Positions 32,864 through 42,623 of a DNA stretch of 64,000 nucleotides are shown piece by piece. Every line of letters begins with the position of its first letter. Positions within the stretch are counted from its first letter, which is position 1. The translations under genes and the position numbers were made by a program. The DNA comes from Prevotella sp. GTDB taxonomy: Bacteria > Bacteroidota > Bacteroidia > Bacteroidales > Bacteroidaceae. A model generated the notes under the pieces. That model was not told the DNA's origin. It did not search any database and saw nothing but the letters and a program-made list of their open reading frames with translations. The DNA lies in NCBI GenBank assembly GCA_024688365.1, contig JAILEG010000015.1:1-64000 (forward strand), given 5' to 3'.

Positions 32864-33110
32864 ACGACTAAACTAATCTACAAACCTGAGTTTACTTTTT
32901 AAATCATTGCAATATGACCGAAAACTACCGCCGTAATCCTTCAATCACATTATATAACCTGTTTTCTTGTTTCAAATGCAAAGATATATCTTTTGATCCT
33001 TATCTCCAAATAAGTTGGGCAAAAAGTTTTTCCCTACACATAAAAAAACTTTCCGACCTACGGACATGGGACAGCCTTGCCATATTCAAATCGGCCAACA
33101 CACCTATAAT

Positions 33111-33164
33111 CCAAAAAGAAGAGAGCTTCAACTGTCACACCCGATGGCAGCAGAAGCTCTCTTC
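33111..33164 (-). terminator. Terminator after the D-lactate dehydrogenase gene
   Basis: GAAGAGAGCTT (33118-33128) pairs with AAGCTCTCTTC (33154-33164); on the minus strand a TTCTTTTT run follows. Confidence 0.8.
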
Positions 33165-33197
33165 ATATTTCATAAAAGGTGAAACTGGACAGGTGAC

Positions 33198-34193
33198 TTA
33201 CCTCACCTCACAGGTCAGGGGCTTGCCCTCGGCAAACTCTCTCACGCTGTCGAGGGTTGAGACGGCAATGTTGTGCAGTGCCTCCTTGGTGAAGAAAGCC
33301 TGGTGAGAGGTCAGCACCACATTCGGCATCATCAACAGCCGGGCAAGCACATCATCGTCAATCATCTTGTCACTGCGGTCCTCATAAAAATAGTTCTTCT
33401 CCTCCTCATACACGTCAAGCCCGGCCGAGCCCACCTGCTTCGTGCGCAGTCCCTCAATGAGATCCTCCGTGTGGATGAGCTTTCCCCGGCCAGTGTTGAT
33501 AATCATCACACCCTTTTTCATCTTGGCTATGCTGTCCTTATTGATGAGGAACTTCGTCCCATCGGTCAGCGGGCAGTGCAGGGAGATGACGTCACTGCCG
33601 GCATAAAGCTCGTCAAGCTGTACCATTCTCACGCCATACTGCCTGGCAAAATCCTCGTCTGGGTAGAGGTCATAAGCCATAATGCTCATGCCGAAACCAT
33701 GAAGAATCCTGATCAGCTCCTTGGCAATGCGCCCCATGCCAATGATGCCGGCGGTCTTCCCATACATGTCGAAGCCCAGGAGCCCTTTCAGCTTGAAGTT
33801 TCCGTCACGCGTGCGGTTCACGGCACGGTAAATCTTACGGTTCAGACTGAGCATCAACGCCACGGCATACTCTGCCACGGCATGCGGAGAGTAAGCCGGG
33901 ACACGGGTCACCCGGATGCGTCCCTCCGCTGCCTTGAGGTCGACATTGTTGAAACCGGCACAGCGAAGCGCAATAAGCTTCACCCCATTCCTCACCAGCT
34001 CGTCAATCACCTGTGCGTCACACTCGGCATTGACGAAGATACATACCACGTCAGCCCCCTTCGCCAACGGCACGGTTGCCATGCTCAGCCGCTCCTTGTA
34101 GTAGCGAATATCGAAATTATAATCCTTGTTGATTGCGTCAAACGACTCCCTGTCATACGATTTCGTATCAAAAAAAGCTATCCTTACTGCCAT
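33198..34193 (-). CDS. ldhA: D-lactate dehydrogenase (2-hydroxyacid dehydrogenase)
   Basis: A 331-residue NAD-dependent enzyme of the D-LDH family, reducing pyruvate to D-lactate. Landmarks: IALRCAGFNNVDL, VPAYSPHAVAEYAV, dinucleotide loop GIIGMGRIAKEL, catalytic arginine in INTGRGKLIH, GLDVYEEE with glutamate, and catalytic histidine in LTSHQAFFT. Full length. It has its own promoter (34237-34267) and terminator, so it is monocistronic. With LutABC at the right end of the window it suggests both lactate formation and lactate oxidation. Confidence 0.94.
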   Translation of the reverse strand: MAVRIAFFDTKSYDRESFDAINKDYNFDIRYYKERLSMATVPLAKGADVVCIFVNAECDAQVIDELVRNGVKLIALRCAGFNNVDLKAAEGRIRVTRVPAYSPHAVAEYAVALMLSLNRKIYRAVNRTRDGNFKLKGLLGFDMYGKTAGIIGMGRIAKELIRILHGFGMSIMAYDLYPDEDFARQYGVRMVQLDELYAGSDVISLHCPLTDGTKFLINKDSIAKMKKGVMIINTGRGKLIHTEDLIEGLRTKQVGSAGLDVYEEEKNYFYEDRSDKMIDDDVLARLLMMPNVVLTSHQAFFTKEALHNIAVSTLDSVREFAEGKPLTCEVR

Positions 34194-34236
34194 AAATCCT
34201 GTTATTGATTAAACATTCAGTTTGTACATTCCTGGA

Positions 34237-34267
34237 CAAAGATAAGTATAATATATAATACCTACAA
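34237..34267 (-). promoter_or_regulatory. Promoter of the D-lactate dehydrogenase gene
   Basis: Minus strand: TTG (34265-34267), 20 bp, TATCTTTG (34237-34244), 44 bases before the ATG. Confidence 0.72.
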
Positions 34268-34441
34268 GTTTCTGACAGGAAAAAACTCAGCACATTTCCC
34301 ACTCCCGTTCCTCAAAAGAAGCAAAACAGGTATGCACAAAGGGGCCCAAACCAAGAGAGAGCGTATCAAGAAGCCGTATGGTTGAGCTGTTTGGCAATAA
34401 GGGTGTTTTAGAACAAAATGTCAATATTCCCGCTATAATAC

Positions 34442-34472
34442 TTTGAAACATTAATTAATATTCGTAAATTTG
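34442..34472 (+). promoter_or_regulatory. Promoter of the secreted-protein pair
   Basis: TTTG (34442-34445), 19 bp, TAAATTTG (34465-34472). It leaves a leader of about 160 bases before the ATG at 34641. The rest of the 34194-34640 gap shows no gene. Confidence 0.75.
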
Positions 34473-34640
34473 CACGGATATAACACGATTAGGAGACAAA
34501 GAATAATACTCTGGGAGTATAAAAAAGAAGTATTTGCAGACAGGCTGTCAATCTAATCAACAGACAGCATGCCACATGAAGCAAGTTACCGAGGATTACA
34601 TTCTGCCCCGAACATCATAACATAATAAAAACGTTTTAAT

Positions 34641-35891
34641 ATGAAGCAGTCTTTACTAAAGAAAGCGCTCTGCGCTGCAGTATCAACCTTAGCTGCCACC
34701 ACTCCACTCCAGGCACAGGAGATCTGGGGCAGCCTGTGGTCACAGGATCCCGATGAGCCCAGCGGCATCTATGCTTTCAGTGCCAATCCTGATGACGATT
34801 TGCTCACCCCTCTTCGCCTGGGTGATAACCTTGTTGCCAACGAGGGATGCACATGGTGGAACGGAAACTTTTATTACATCAACTATTCGGGCAACGAGGT
34901 GGCTGCAATCACGATGTACTATGCATGTAACACGGACAATTTTAAACCCATTTACAATGAGCAGATAAGTGACAACAGCTATCTGTCACTATCTTCTTAT
35001 CCTGACCCCAAGACCGGTGTGAACTACGGGTGCTTTTCCACTGCCGACGGATTCGGTGTGGAATGGGCAAAAATGAACTACCGTACACTGGACGACCGGG
35101 AGACTATCTGCCCTTTGCAGAAGAATCTGCTCGCTGTCGTGATTGACAACAATGGGCAAGCCTATGCGGTTGACGAGGATGGAAATTTCCTGAAGATTGA
35201 CAAGGAGACCGGCAAACAGGATATCATAGGACCGACCGGCATACACTCGCAGACTATGCAGGCAGCCGCCATCGACCCCGAGACCAACAAGATCTACTGG
35301 ACGGTACAACCCGACAATGCCGCCTCGGGACTATATGAGATTGACTCCTCCACCGGCAAAGCCACACTCATCAAGACCTTCCTCAACAACGAGTGGTTTA
35401 CGACCCTCCATGTAACCCCTACCCCAAAACCTACAGCTCCTCAGAAGGTTGCCGACCTCGCTGTGCGCCCCGACAACCTGGGAGGAGGGAAACTCAGCTT
35501 CACCATGCCTGCTAAAACCGTAGAGGGCAATGACCTCAATGGCTATCTCACCTATTATATCATCAACAATGGGACCACACTGAAGAAAGCACAGGCTAAA
35601 GCTGGCAGCAGGATAGAATGGAACTTCACCTGGGACAACTATGTATGGGGTGACCAGACCTTCATTGTACAGACAAAGAATGATGCTGGACTCAGCCGGC
35701 AGGCACGGCTGAACGTCTACGTGCCTACGAGCGAGGAGGATGCTGCCAATGGAATCGCCGACATTGAGACTGCCCATGAGGGGCAACAGCTGCTGGAAAA
35801 AACTGGCTGTTACGATCTCCAAGGCAGGAAAACATCACGTCCTCAGCATGGAATCTATATACAGAACGGCAGGAAAGTCATCGTCAAGTAA
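34641..35891 (+). CDS. Secreted propeller-like protein with C-terminal sorting-like module
   Basis: A 416-residue protein with a signal peptide (KKALCAAVSTLAATTPLQAQ). Residues about 27-265 show repeats of the type NNGQAYAVDEDGNFLKIDKE and ETNKIYWTVQPDNAASGLYE, suggesting a beta-propeller. Residues about 268-365 resemble a fibronectin III fold (PTAPQKVADLAVRPDNLGGG). The end CYDLQGRK ... HGIYIQNGRKVIVK is the same module as in the neighbours at 35932 and 13170. The function is unknown; a surface or secreted binding role is likely. The next gene follows by 40 bases. Confidence 0.8.
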   Translation: MKQSLLKKALCAAVSTLAATTPLQAQEIWGSLWSQDPDEPSGIYAFSANPDDDLLTPLRLGDNLVANEGCTWWNGNFYYINYSGNEVAAITMYYACNTDNFKPIYNEQISDNSYLSLSSYPDPKTGVNYGCFSTADGFGVEWAKMNYRTLDDRETICPLQKNLLAVVIDNNGQAYAVDEDGNFLKIDKETGKQDIIGPTGIHSQTMQAAAIDPETNKIYWTVQPDNAASGLYEIDSSTGKATLIKTFLNNEWFTTLHVTPTPKPTAPQKVADLAVRPDNLGGGKLSFTMPAKTVEGNDLNGYLTYYIINNGTTLKKAQAKAGSRIEWNFTWDNYVWGDQTFIVQTKNDAGLSRQARLNVYVPTSEEDAANGIADIETAHEGQQLLEKTGCYDLQGRKTSRPQHGIYIQNGRKVIVK

Positions 35892-35931
35892 GCCAAATTC
35901 TTTTTGTCATCTATTTAAAAACAAGGAACTA

Positions 35932-38904
35932 ATGAAGAAGAATATATTTATCATGGCCATGATGTCCGCACTGACGGCCCTGCCAGCCATCAGCCAAGCC
36001 GATGTCATCGACAATTATACCTACAACTTCGAGACCGCCTACGGTGAGACCGCTGCCTATGGCGGATATTATAACGACAGTCAGGCATCACCGGCTGGCT
36101 GGGCACATATTGCCGATGACGGGGGTACTGGGTCATTTCCCTCCTACTCCTTTGCACAGGGAAAGGGCACCAATGGCAGCAACTGCCTGCAAGTTGGCAG
36201 TCAGCAGGCTTTCGATGAAGAGTACGAGGAATATGTTGACACCCGTGACATGCTCGTCACTCCAGGTATCAGCGGTGAGATGACCATTATGGCGAAGAAC
36301 GCTGGCTATACGGCAGGAAGTGTGAGATTCTATAAGGTGACCCTCAGTGGAGGCAAATACAGGGTTGGAGAAGAACTTATGCCCACAGAGTCTGTCACCC
36401 TGAACAGGACCGACTTCCAGCGTCTGCGCCTCACCTCACTCGCCGAAGGTACTTACGTAGGTATCCTTGCCAGCAATGTGCTGCTCGATGACTTCACGGC
36501 TACAACGGCTGAGGTGACTGTCCGTCCAGAGCTGAAGATTGTCTCCGCAACCAGCAAGATGCCAAAATACCAGGATACCGATGCCCAGGGAGATTTTACT
36601 GTCAAATACATGGTGAAACTGGAGAATACCGGACAGATTGACATCAAGGCTGGCGACAAGGGCTACGAATTGAGTCTTTTCTACATCGGCTCACTCGGCA
36701 ATGATACCATTGCCACTTACCCCGTCAATATTGACCTTGCCAAAGGCGAAAGCAAAGAGGTGGAATTCACACATACCATCAACATCAAGGACTTCCCTGC
36801 AAAATATTCCTACCGCCTCAACATAGCCGAGGGCATCAGTGGGTCTAATGTCTATGGCTCGTATGTGCAGCTTGTCCCCTACTCCCCGGTGCTGAAGGTT
36901 GAGTCGGGTGAGACGTCACAGGCCTATGAGGATGGAGCCGGGATTGCCTTCGGAACATCCCAGCAACCTGTCACCCGCAGTCTGAACATAAAGAATGATG
37001 GCGCAAAAGCACTGAACCTGACCACCATCACCATGCCAGAGGGCTTCATTACCAATATCAAGGCACCGCTGACCATAGCTCCACACAGCTCTCTGAAGAT
37101 GACGCTCACCATGCCCATTGAGAAATTCGGCCCCCAAGAGGGTGACATGCTGCTTGATGGCGACAGGACTTTCCGCCTCCACCTCACGGGTACAGCCATT
37201 AACCCTACAGCATGGTTCGTCGACTTTGAAAGCCGGGACTTCCCTGCCAACATGCTGGCAGGCAAGGGATGGGAAATAACCAACTATCCCGATGTGGCTG
37301 GCTACAAGGGAAACAAGTACAGCGCAACCTGCAAGGAAGCTACAGGCCGTCTTGTCTCGCCACTGCTCACCGTGGCGCAAGGAGAGAAGCTACAGCTCAT
37401 GGCCGCACGCACTGATGGGCAGTCAGCAATGACCGTCTACTGTTCAGCTGACCGCGTCACATGGACTCCCGTGAGAACCATTACCGCCAGTGACCTCCCG
37501 GCTGAAGTGGCTTATCAGAACTATTCAAGCTCCTTCTATAAATTCAGCACTGTCGAGATAGAGGGAATTCCCGCAGGGGAACAGTACCTCGCCTTTGAGA
37601 CCGGCAGTGTGAACATTGACAACATCACAGGCTTCCGCGTCACAGACGTAGCCCACGACCTCATCATCACCGCAGCAGCAGCTCCCGCCAGTATCACCAA
37701 CAATCACGCTGCCAAAGCCAGGGTGTCAGTACGCAATCTGTCACTCAACAACGAGCCTGCCGGTGACTACACTTTAAGCCTTTACATGGATGGCGAGAAG
37801 GTGGCTTCCGCCATCACCTCCGAACTTGGCTCTGGCAAGCAGGCCGACTACGACCTGGACTTTATCCCCAACCACGTGGGAACATTCACGCTGAAGGCCA
37901 CTGTCACTGATGCTGACGGCAAGACTTTCCAGTCTGACGACATGCCAATTGAGGTAAAGCAGGAAGTTGCCATGAAGGATGTCGTCATCGGTGAGAGCAA
38001 CGGAGAAACTGCTGGTGCTGCACCTGTAAGCCAAGCCAACTACTCACAGGCAGAGATTCTGATCACCAAAGACATGATAGGCTCACAACTCAGTAGCGGC
38101 AGCAGAATCCTCGCCGTCAGCTTCACGGGGAGAGCCACCAAGGACGCAAGCGGCCATTTGCATGCCTGGATAGAGAACACTGAGGATGATGCCTGTGCCA
38201 GCAATGCTGATACACCATACGATACCGGCAGCATGACTGAGATTGCAAACGCCGGCTACGCTGTCCAAAAGACTGATAGCGGAACACTCATCACCATCCA
38301 GCTTGCCAGTCCGTTTGAATATACTGGCACCAACCTGCGACTGATGTTTGACAACAGTGCATGGAACGTCAGTTCATGGAGTCCTGCCTTCACTTTTGAT
38401 GTTACTGACAACACAACCGCCATGACCCGCAACGGATGGTCATCAACTTACTACGGAGCTGATTTCAGCGAGACGGCCACACCTGTCGTGACATTCAGCA
38501 TTGCTAAGGAGGCAAGCATACTGAGCGGAAGAGTCACCAGTAAGGCTACAGGTGCAGCCATAGCCAACGCTACAGTGACCCTCGCAGCCGGCGGAGTCAG
38601 CTATACTGCCACAACCGATGATGACGGACATTACAGCATGACTGTCTATCAAGACATAAAGGAATACATGCTCGTTACCACTGCCGACAAATATATTAGC
38701 GACACCACCAGCATCACCTTCAATGGCGAGAGCATGGAAAAGAATATAGAGATTGCCCCACTTGCCCCTGACAGCATCTCATCACTCTGCAACAAGGCTG
38801 TATCATCAGACAAGGTCTATGACCTACAGGGACGTGAAGTAAACACCACACCGCTGCCCCGCGGCATCTACATCCGCAATGGCAGAAAATTCATCATCAG
38901 ATAG
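35932..38904 (+). CDS. Large secreted multidomain adhesin-like protein with C-terminal sorting-like module
   Basis: A 990-residue protein with a signal peptide (IFIMAMMSALTALPAISQAD). It seems built from two jelly-roll 'choice-of-anchor' regions (about 25-195 and 420-570, VDFESRDFPANMLAGKGWEI), CARDB/Ig-like modules (about 210-420 and 575-680, VSVRNLSLNNEPAGDYTLSL), a further beta module (about 685-855), a carboxypeptidase-regulatory-like domain (SGRVTSKATGAAIANATVTL, about 860-945) and the C-terminal module VYDLQGREVN ... LPRGIYIRNGRKFIIR. Domain names are from pattern resemblance. The frame opens 64 codons earlier inside the upstream gene, but ATG at 35932 gives the signal peptide. A strong terminator follows. 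Confidence 0.83.
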   Translation: MKKNIFIMAMMSALTALPAISQADVIDNYTYNFETAYGETAAYGGYYNDSQASPAGWAHIADDGGTGSFPSYSFAQGKGTNGSNCLQVGSQQAFDEEYEEYVDTRDMLVTPGISGEMTIMAKNAGYTAGSVRFYKVTLSGGKYRVGEELMPTESVTLNRTDFQRLRLTSLAEGTYVGILASNVLLDDFTATTAEVTVRPELKIVSATSKMPKYQDTDAQGDFTVKYMVKLENTGQIDIKAGDKGYELSLFYIGSLGNDTIATYPVNIDLAKGESKEVEFTHTINIKDFPAKYSYRLNIAEGISGSNVYGSYVQLVPYSPVLKVESGETSQAYEDGAGIAFGTSQQPVTRSLNIKNDGAKALNLTTITMPEGFITNIKAPLTIAPHSSLKMTLTMPIEKFGPQEGDMLLDGDRTFRLHLTGTAINPTAWFVDFESRDFPANMLAGKGWEITNYPDVAGYKGNKYSATCKEATGRLVSPLLTVAQGEKLQLMAARTDGQSAMTVYCSADRVTWTPVRTITASDLPAEVAYQNYSSSFYKFSTVEIEGIPAGEQYLAFETGSVNIDNITGFRVTDVAHDLIITAAAAPASITNNHAAKARVSVRNLSLNNEPAGDYTLSLYMDGEKVASAITSELGSGKQADYDLDFIPNHVGTFTLKATVTDADGKTFQSDDMPIEVKQEVAMKDVVIGESNGETAGAAPVSQANYSQAEILITKDMIGSQLSSGSRILAVSFTGRATKDASGHLHAWIENTEDDACASNADTPYDTGSMTEIANAGYAVQKTDSGTLITIQLASPFEYTGTNLRLMFDNSAWNVSSWSPAFTFDVTDNTTAMTRNGWSSTYYGADFSETATPVVTFSIAKEASILSGRVTSKATGAAIANATVTLAAGGVSYTATTDDDGHYSMTVYQDIKEYMLVTTADKYISDTTSITFNGESMEKNIEIAPLAPDSISSLCNKAVSSDKVYDLQGREVNTTPLPRGIYIRNGRKFIIR

Positions 38905-38940
38905 AGCATGCTGAAAAGGACCGCCCTGCATGCTTGTCAC

Positions 38941-38980
38941 AAAAAAAAACGCATCACAATGATTGTGATGCGTTTTTTTT
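38941..38980 (+). terminator. Terminator after the secreted-protein pair
   Basis: CGCATCACAA / TTGTGATGCG 10-bp stem with a 3-base loop, with nine A before and eight T after; it could work in both directions. Confidence 0.92.
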
Positions 38981-39164
38981 CATTTTTCCTCATTTACCAA
39001 TAGGGGGAAATGGCTTTCCTTGCGTTATAGAGGCAAGATGACCTGAGAGAATCACGGCAACAGACGTGAGGAAACACCACTCCGCCCAAAGTCACCGCAC
39101 AGGCCCTGGTGTGTCACGATCTGCTGCTGACAAGAGATTACTTAGCTCAGACCTGGGCTTGCTT

Positions 39165-39254
39165 AATCTCAAACCTGAGTACATCATACGGAATCTCAAA
39201 CCTGAGTACATCATACAGAATCTCAAACCTGAGTACACTATACTTAAACCTGAG
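39165..39254. repeat. 27-bp tandem repeats upstream of hcp
   Basis: AATCTCAAACCTGAGTACAT units start at 39165, 39192 and 39219, with a shortened AAACCTGAG copy at 39246 and a degenerate one near 39145. Each unit contains the interrupted palindrome CTCA-AACC-TGAG. The 27-bp period keeps a frame open (LKPEYIIRN repeats), but there is no good start codon. Confidence 0.85.
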
Positions 39255-39330
39255 TTAGCCACGACAGGGAGGTGGTCACCAGTCAGTTCTCCTAACACTA
39301 AGACCATGTAACACCCACCTCCATGAAAGT

Positions 39331-39383
39331 GAGACCGCTTCCAATGTCCCTGCGAAGGGATGGGGAGCGGTGCTTTCTTTTTT
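39331..39383 (+). terminator. Hairpin with T-run upstream of hcp
   Basis: ACCGCTTCC ... GGAGCGGT outer stem with inner TCCCT-GCGA-AGGGA stem, followed by CTTTCTTTTTT. It could end a short transcript carrying the 27-bp repeats. Confidence 0.6.
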
Positions 39384-39440
39384 AGCCTTTATTAACCGTC
39401 ATCCGTCACAAATGTTACCTTCTGCCCATTGCGAAGTGCC

Positions 39441-39448
39441 TACTTTTG
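39441..39448 (+). promoter_or_regulatory. -7 promoter element of hcp
   Basis: TACTTTTG, 40 bases before the ATG. No standard -33 element was seen at the usual distance, so an activator may be needed. Confidence 0.55.
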
Positions 39449-39488
39449 CACCCGGAAACTTATTTCAACAAGATATATACAAAGAACT

Positions 39489-41141
39489 ATGACAGAGAAC
39501 AAGATGTTCTGTTTCCAGTGCCAGGAAACAGCCAAGGGTACGGGATGTACCATCCAGGGTGTGTGTGGGAAAAAGGCTGATACCAGCCGTTGGCAGGATT
39601 TGCTGCTCAGTGTGACAAGAGGTGTCGCCACCATCGCCGATGTACTTCGCAACAACGGTGTGAAGACGGGACAGGAGGTAGGCGACTATATCGTCGATGC
39701 CCTCTTCGTGACCATCACCAATGCCAATTTTGACGACCAGGCTATCCTGGCCAAGGTGGACAACGGGGTCCGCATCAAGCGCAGCCTGCTCGACCTTGCA
39801 GCACAGGAGGGCATCACCCTGCCCGACTATCAGGAGGTGAAGTGGGGCGGAGAGAAAGCCGACTATGAGGCTGAGGGCAACCGCCAGGGTGTCCTGCGCA
39901 ACAGGGATGAGGACCTCCGCTCACTGAAGGAGCTTACCGTACTGGGGCTGAAGGGCATGGCAGCCTACTATGAGCATGCCGCCCGGCTCAGCGAGCGCAA
40001 CGAGGATGTCATCGCCTTCATGGAGAAGGCCCTCGCCACGGTCAGCAATCCTGCTGCCGACATGGACACGCTGCTCGCCACGGTCATGGAGACCGGAAAG
40101 TTCGGTGTTGACGCTATGGCACTGCTCGACAAGGCCAACACGCAGGCTTACGGCAACCCGGAGCTGACGAGGGTGAACATAGGCACGGGCAGCCGTCCGG
40201 GCATCCTCATCTCCGGGCATGACCTCAAGGACATTGAGCAGCTGCTGGAGCAGACCGAGGGCACGGGCATCGACATCTACACGCATGGAGAGATGCTCCC
40301 CGCACATTATTACCCACAGCTGAAGAAGTACAAGCACCTCATCGGCAACTACGGCAACGCATGGTGGAAGCAGAAAGAGGAGTTTGAGACCTTCAACGGC
40401 CCTATCGTCTTCACCACCAACTGCATCGTCCCGCCATCACCCAAGGCAAGCTACAAGGACCGTGTCTTCACCACCAACGCAACGGGATTCCCTGGCTGGA
40501 AGCACATTGTGGCCGATGAGGACGGGCACAAGGACTTCTCTGAGGTCATTGAGATAGCCAAGACCTGCAAGGCTCCCACACCCATTGAGCAGGGCGAGAT
40601 CATTGGCGGATTCGCCCACGCACAGGTATTCGCCCTGGCCGACCAGGTGGTTGAGGCCGTCAAGAGCGGTGCCATCCGCAAGTTCATCGTCATGAGCGGC
40701 TGCGACGGACGCATGAAGAGCCGTGACTATTACACCGAATTCGCCACCAGGCTGCCCAAGGACACGGTTATCCTGACCAGTGGCTGCGCCAAGTTCAAGT
40801 ACAACAAGCTCAATCTTGGCGACATCAACGGCATCCCACGGGTGCTGGACGCTGGACAGTGCAACGACTCTTACTCATGGGCTGTCGTAGCCATGAAGCT
40901 GAAGGAGATCTTCGGTGCCAACGACATCAACGACCTGCCCATCGAGTTCAACATCGCCTGGTACGAGCAGAAGGCTGTCATCGTGCTGCTGGCCCTGCTC
41001 TCCCTCGGCATCAGGAACATCCATATAGGTCCTACGCTGCCCGCCTTCGTCTCGCCCAACGTGCTGAAAGTTTTGGTTGACAACTTCGGGCTTGGCGGCA
41101 TCTCCACCGTTGATGACGACCTGGAGCGCATGGCAGGCTGA
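39489..41141 (+). CDS. hcp: Hybrid-cluster protein (hydroxylamine reductase)
   Basis: A 550-residue iron-sulfur protein. The N-terminal cysteines [19 protein letters not shown] have the C-x2-C-x8-C-x5-C spacing of strict-anaerobe forms. Later ligands to the hybrid cluster are visible in [50 protein letters not shown] and GQCNDSYS. Hcp handles nitric oxide or hydroxylamine stress. It stands alone, without the Hcr reductase gene. ATG at 39489 is preferred because homologues begin just before the first cysteine. Confidence 0.96.
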   Translation: MTENKMFCFQCQETAKGTGCTIQGVCGKKADTSRWQDLLLSVTRGVATIADVLRNNGVKTGQEVGDYIVDALFVTITNANFDDQAILAKVDNGVRIKRSLLDLAAQEGITLPDYQEVKWGGEKADYEAEGNRQGVLRNRDEDLRSLKELTVLGLKGMAAYYEHAARLSERNEDVIAFMEKALATVSNPAADMDTLLATVMETGKFGVDAMALLDKANTQAYGNPELTRVNIGTGSRPGILISGHDLKDIEQLLEQTEGTGIDIYTHGEMLPAHYYPQLKKYKHLIGNYGNAWWKQKEEFETFNGPIVFTTNCIVPPSPKASYKDRVFTTNATGFPGWKHIVADEDGHKDFSEVIEIAKTCKAPTPIEQGEIIGGFAHAQVFALADQVVEAVKSGAIRKFIVMSGCDGRMKSRDYYTEFATRLPKDTVILTSGCAKFKYNKLNLGDINGIPRVLDAGQCNDSYSWAVVAMKLKEIFGANDINDLPIEFNIAWYEQKAVIVLLALLSLGIRNIHIGPTLPAFVSPNVLKVLVDNFGLGGISTVDDDLERMAG

Positions 41142-41446
41142 CCTGCCTGATGACAACAATACACTCACAAAGACGGGAGGGTGTGTCAGAGTCCGTGCCG
41201 CTATGCGGCGCAGGACATCTGACATGCCCTCTTTCCCGTTTGTCCCCCGAGAGCCCGACAACGGGACATGACAGTCCCGCCGGGCACAATGCTGCTGATG
41301 ATTTATTGCCCGAAACAGCCTGTTTCCTGCAAAATGGGAGCTTTGTGAAGCGGAATGTGTGTATTTCATACATGATAATTTGCAGGGACGGGAAGTTTTC
41401 TATAACTTCGCAGCACAATTCACAATACCCTTCTATTACAACATCC
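41142..41446. other. Intergenic region with hairpin
   Basis: No gene was seen. A long imperfect inverted repeat (41173-41239; inner GCCGC-TAT-GCGGC) is the probable terminator of hcp, though no T-run follows. Confidence 0.5.
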
Positions 41447-42559
41447 ATGCAAAAAGAGCGTATCGTCTTTGCCGACTACCTGCGTGTAGTGGCCTGTTTC
41501 CTGGTGATGCTGGTGCATGCCAGCGAGAACTTCTACGGTGCCAACAGCCCCGGACTGGCAAGCAACATGTCAATGCTTGCCAATGAGAGTAACCGCTTCT
41601 GGGTGGCCTTCTATGACGGCGGTGTGGCACGCACATGCGTTCCACTGTTCATGGTGGTGTCAGCCTTCCTCCTTGTCCCCATGAAACCAGGCATGACAAT
41701 GCGGCAGTTCTATCGGCGACGGCTGCTGCGGGTGCTGCCACCGTTCGTCAGCTTCCTGCTCATCTACTCGCTCCTGCCCCTGCTCTGGGGCGGGATGACG
41801 TGGGAGCAGTCGCTTGCTGACCTCCGCATGCTGCCCTTCAACTTCCCCTCCCTGGCTGGGCACCTGTGGTTCATGTACCCACTCATCAGCCTCTACCTCA
41901 TCATCCCCGTCGTATCCCCGTGGCTGGAGCATGCGTCAGCCAAGGACGAGCTGACCTTCCTCGGTCTCTTCGCCTTCTCAACACTGCTGCCGTGGCTCCA
42001 TCTGTACGTGTCGCCGGAGCTGTGGGGCGAGTGCTTCTGGAACAACTTTTCCATGCTCTGGTACTGCTCAGGCTACCTGGGCTACCTCGTCCTGGCTCAT
42101 TTCATCCGTGTTCACCTCACCTGGTCACGTGCCAGCAGGCTGCGCATCGGCACGGTCTGCTTCCTCGCCGGAGCGGCATTCACCGCCTGGGCCTTCTGGT
42201 GGAAAGGTATCCCAGGCCAGCTCATTGAGACCCCGCAGCTGGAGTGGTCATGGGGATTCTGCACACCCAATGTCCTCCTTGCCACCTTCGGTGCCTTCCT
42301 GCTCTTCACCTGCATCCCGCAGAAGCCTGCGCCGAAGATGGTCAGAGAGATCTCACGCCTCTCCTTTGGCATGTACCTCATGCACATGCTCTTCCTCGCA
42401 CCCATCGCCGGCTACATTGTCAATGGCGACCAGGCAGCCCCACTCATCCCCGTCTGGCTGGCCATCCCCTGCATCGCCGCCCTCACCTATGCCTGCTGCG
42501 TGGTGACAAGCAAGCTCATCTCCTTCCTGCCAGGCAGCAAATGGGTCATCGGATGCTGA
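41447..42559 (+). CDS. Acyltransferase family 3 membrane protein
   Basis: A 370-residue protein with about ten membrane helices and the family-3 acyltransferase start RIVFADYLRVVACFLVMLVH, in which the histidine is the conserved catalytic candidate. Other marks are VPLFMVVSAFLL, YRRRLLRVLPPFVSF, HLWFMYPLISLYLIIPVVSP and the late SFGMYLMHMLF. Relatives O-acetylate surface sugars or lipids. The open frame extends 99 codons upstream, but ATG at 41447 matches the family start. GH2 follows by 64 bases; a shared glycan role is possible but unproved. Confidence 0.9.
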   Translation: MQKERIVFADYLRVVACFLVMLVHASENFYGANSPGLASNMSMLANESNRFWVAFYDGGVARTCVPLFMVVSAFLLVPMKPGMTMRQFYRRRLLRVLPPFVSFLLIYSLLPLLWGGMTWEQSLADLRMLPFNFPSLAGHLWFMYPLISLYLIIPVVSPWLEHASAKDELTFLGLFAFSTLLPWLHLYVSPELWGECFWNNFSMLWYCSGYLGYLVLAHFIRVHLTWSRASRLRIGTVCFLAGAAFTAWAFWWKGIPGQLIETPQLEWSWGFCTPNVLLATFGAFLLFTCIPQKPAPKMVREISRLSFGMYLMHMLFLAPIAGYIVNGDQAAPLIPVWLAIPCIAALTYACCVVTSKLISFLPGSKWVIGC

Positions 42560-42623
42560 GAGAGGAATCCCACTGGCATCCACTGTGACAAGTCAATCAA
42601 TCAATCCATCAATCCTTCAGAAT

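Larger units (their letters stand above)
32766..33197. other. Intergenic region between convergent genes with two terminators
   Basis: No gene was seen. It contains the SDR terminator (32824-32863), an AAACCTGAGTTTAC motif at about 32882 that resembles the repeat unit at 39165, an AT-rich stretch and the D-lactate dehydrogenase terminator (33111-33164). Confidence 0.6.

Noticed and set aside
39066..39311. 81-codon frame with LKPEYIIRN repeats
   Set aside because: The repeat is frame-preserving, but the start is a GTG without context and the rest looks non-coding. Kept as a DNA repeat only.
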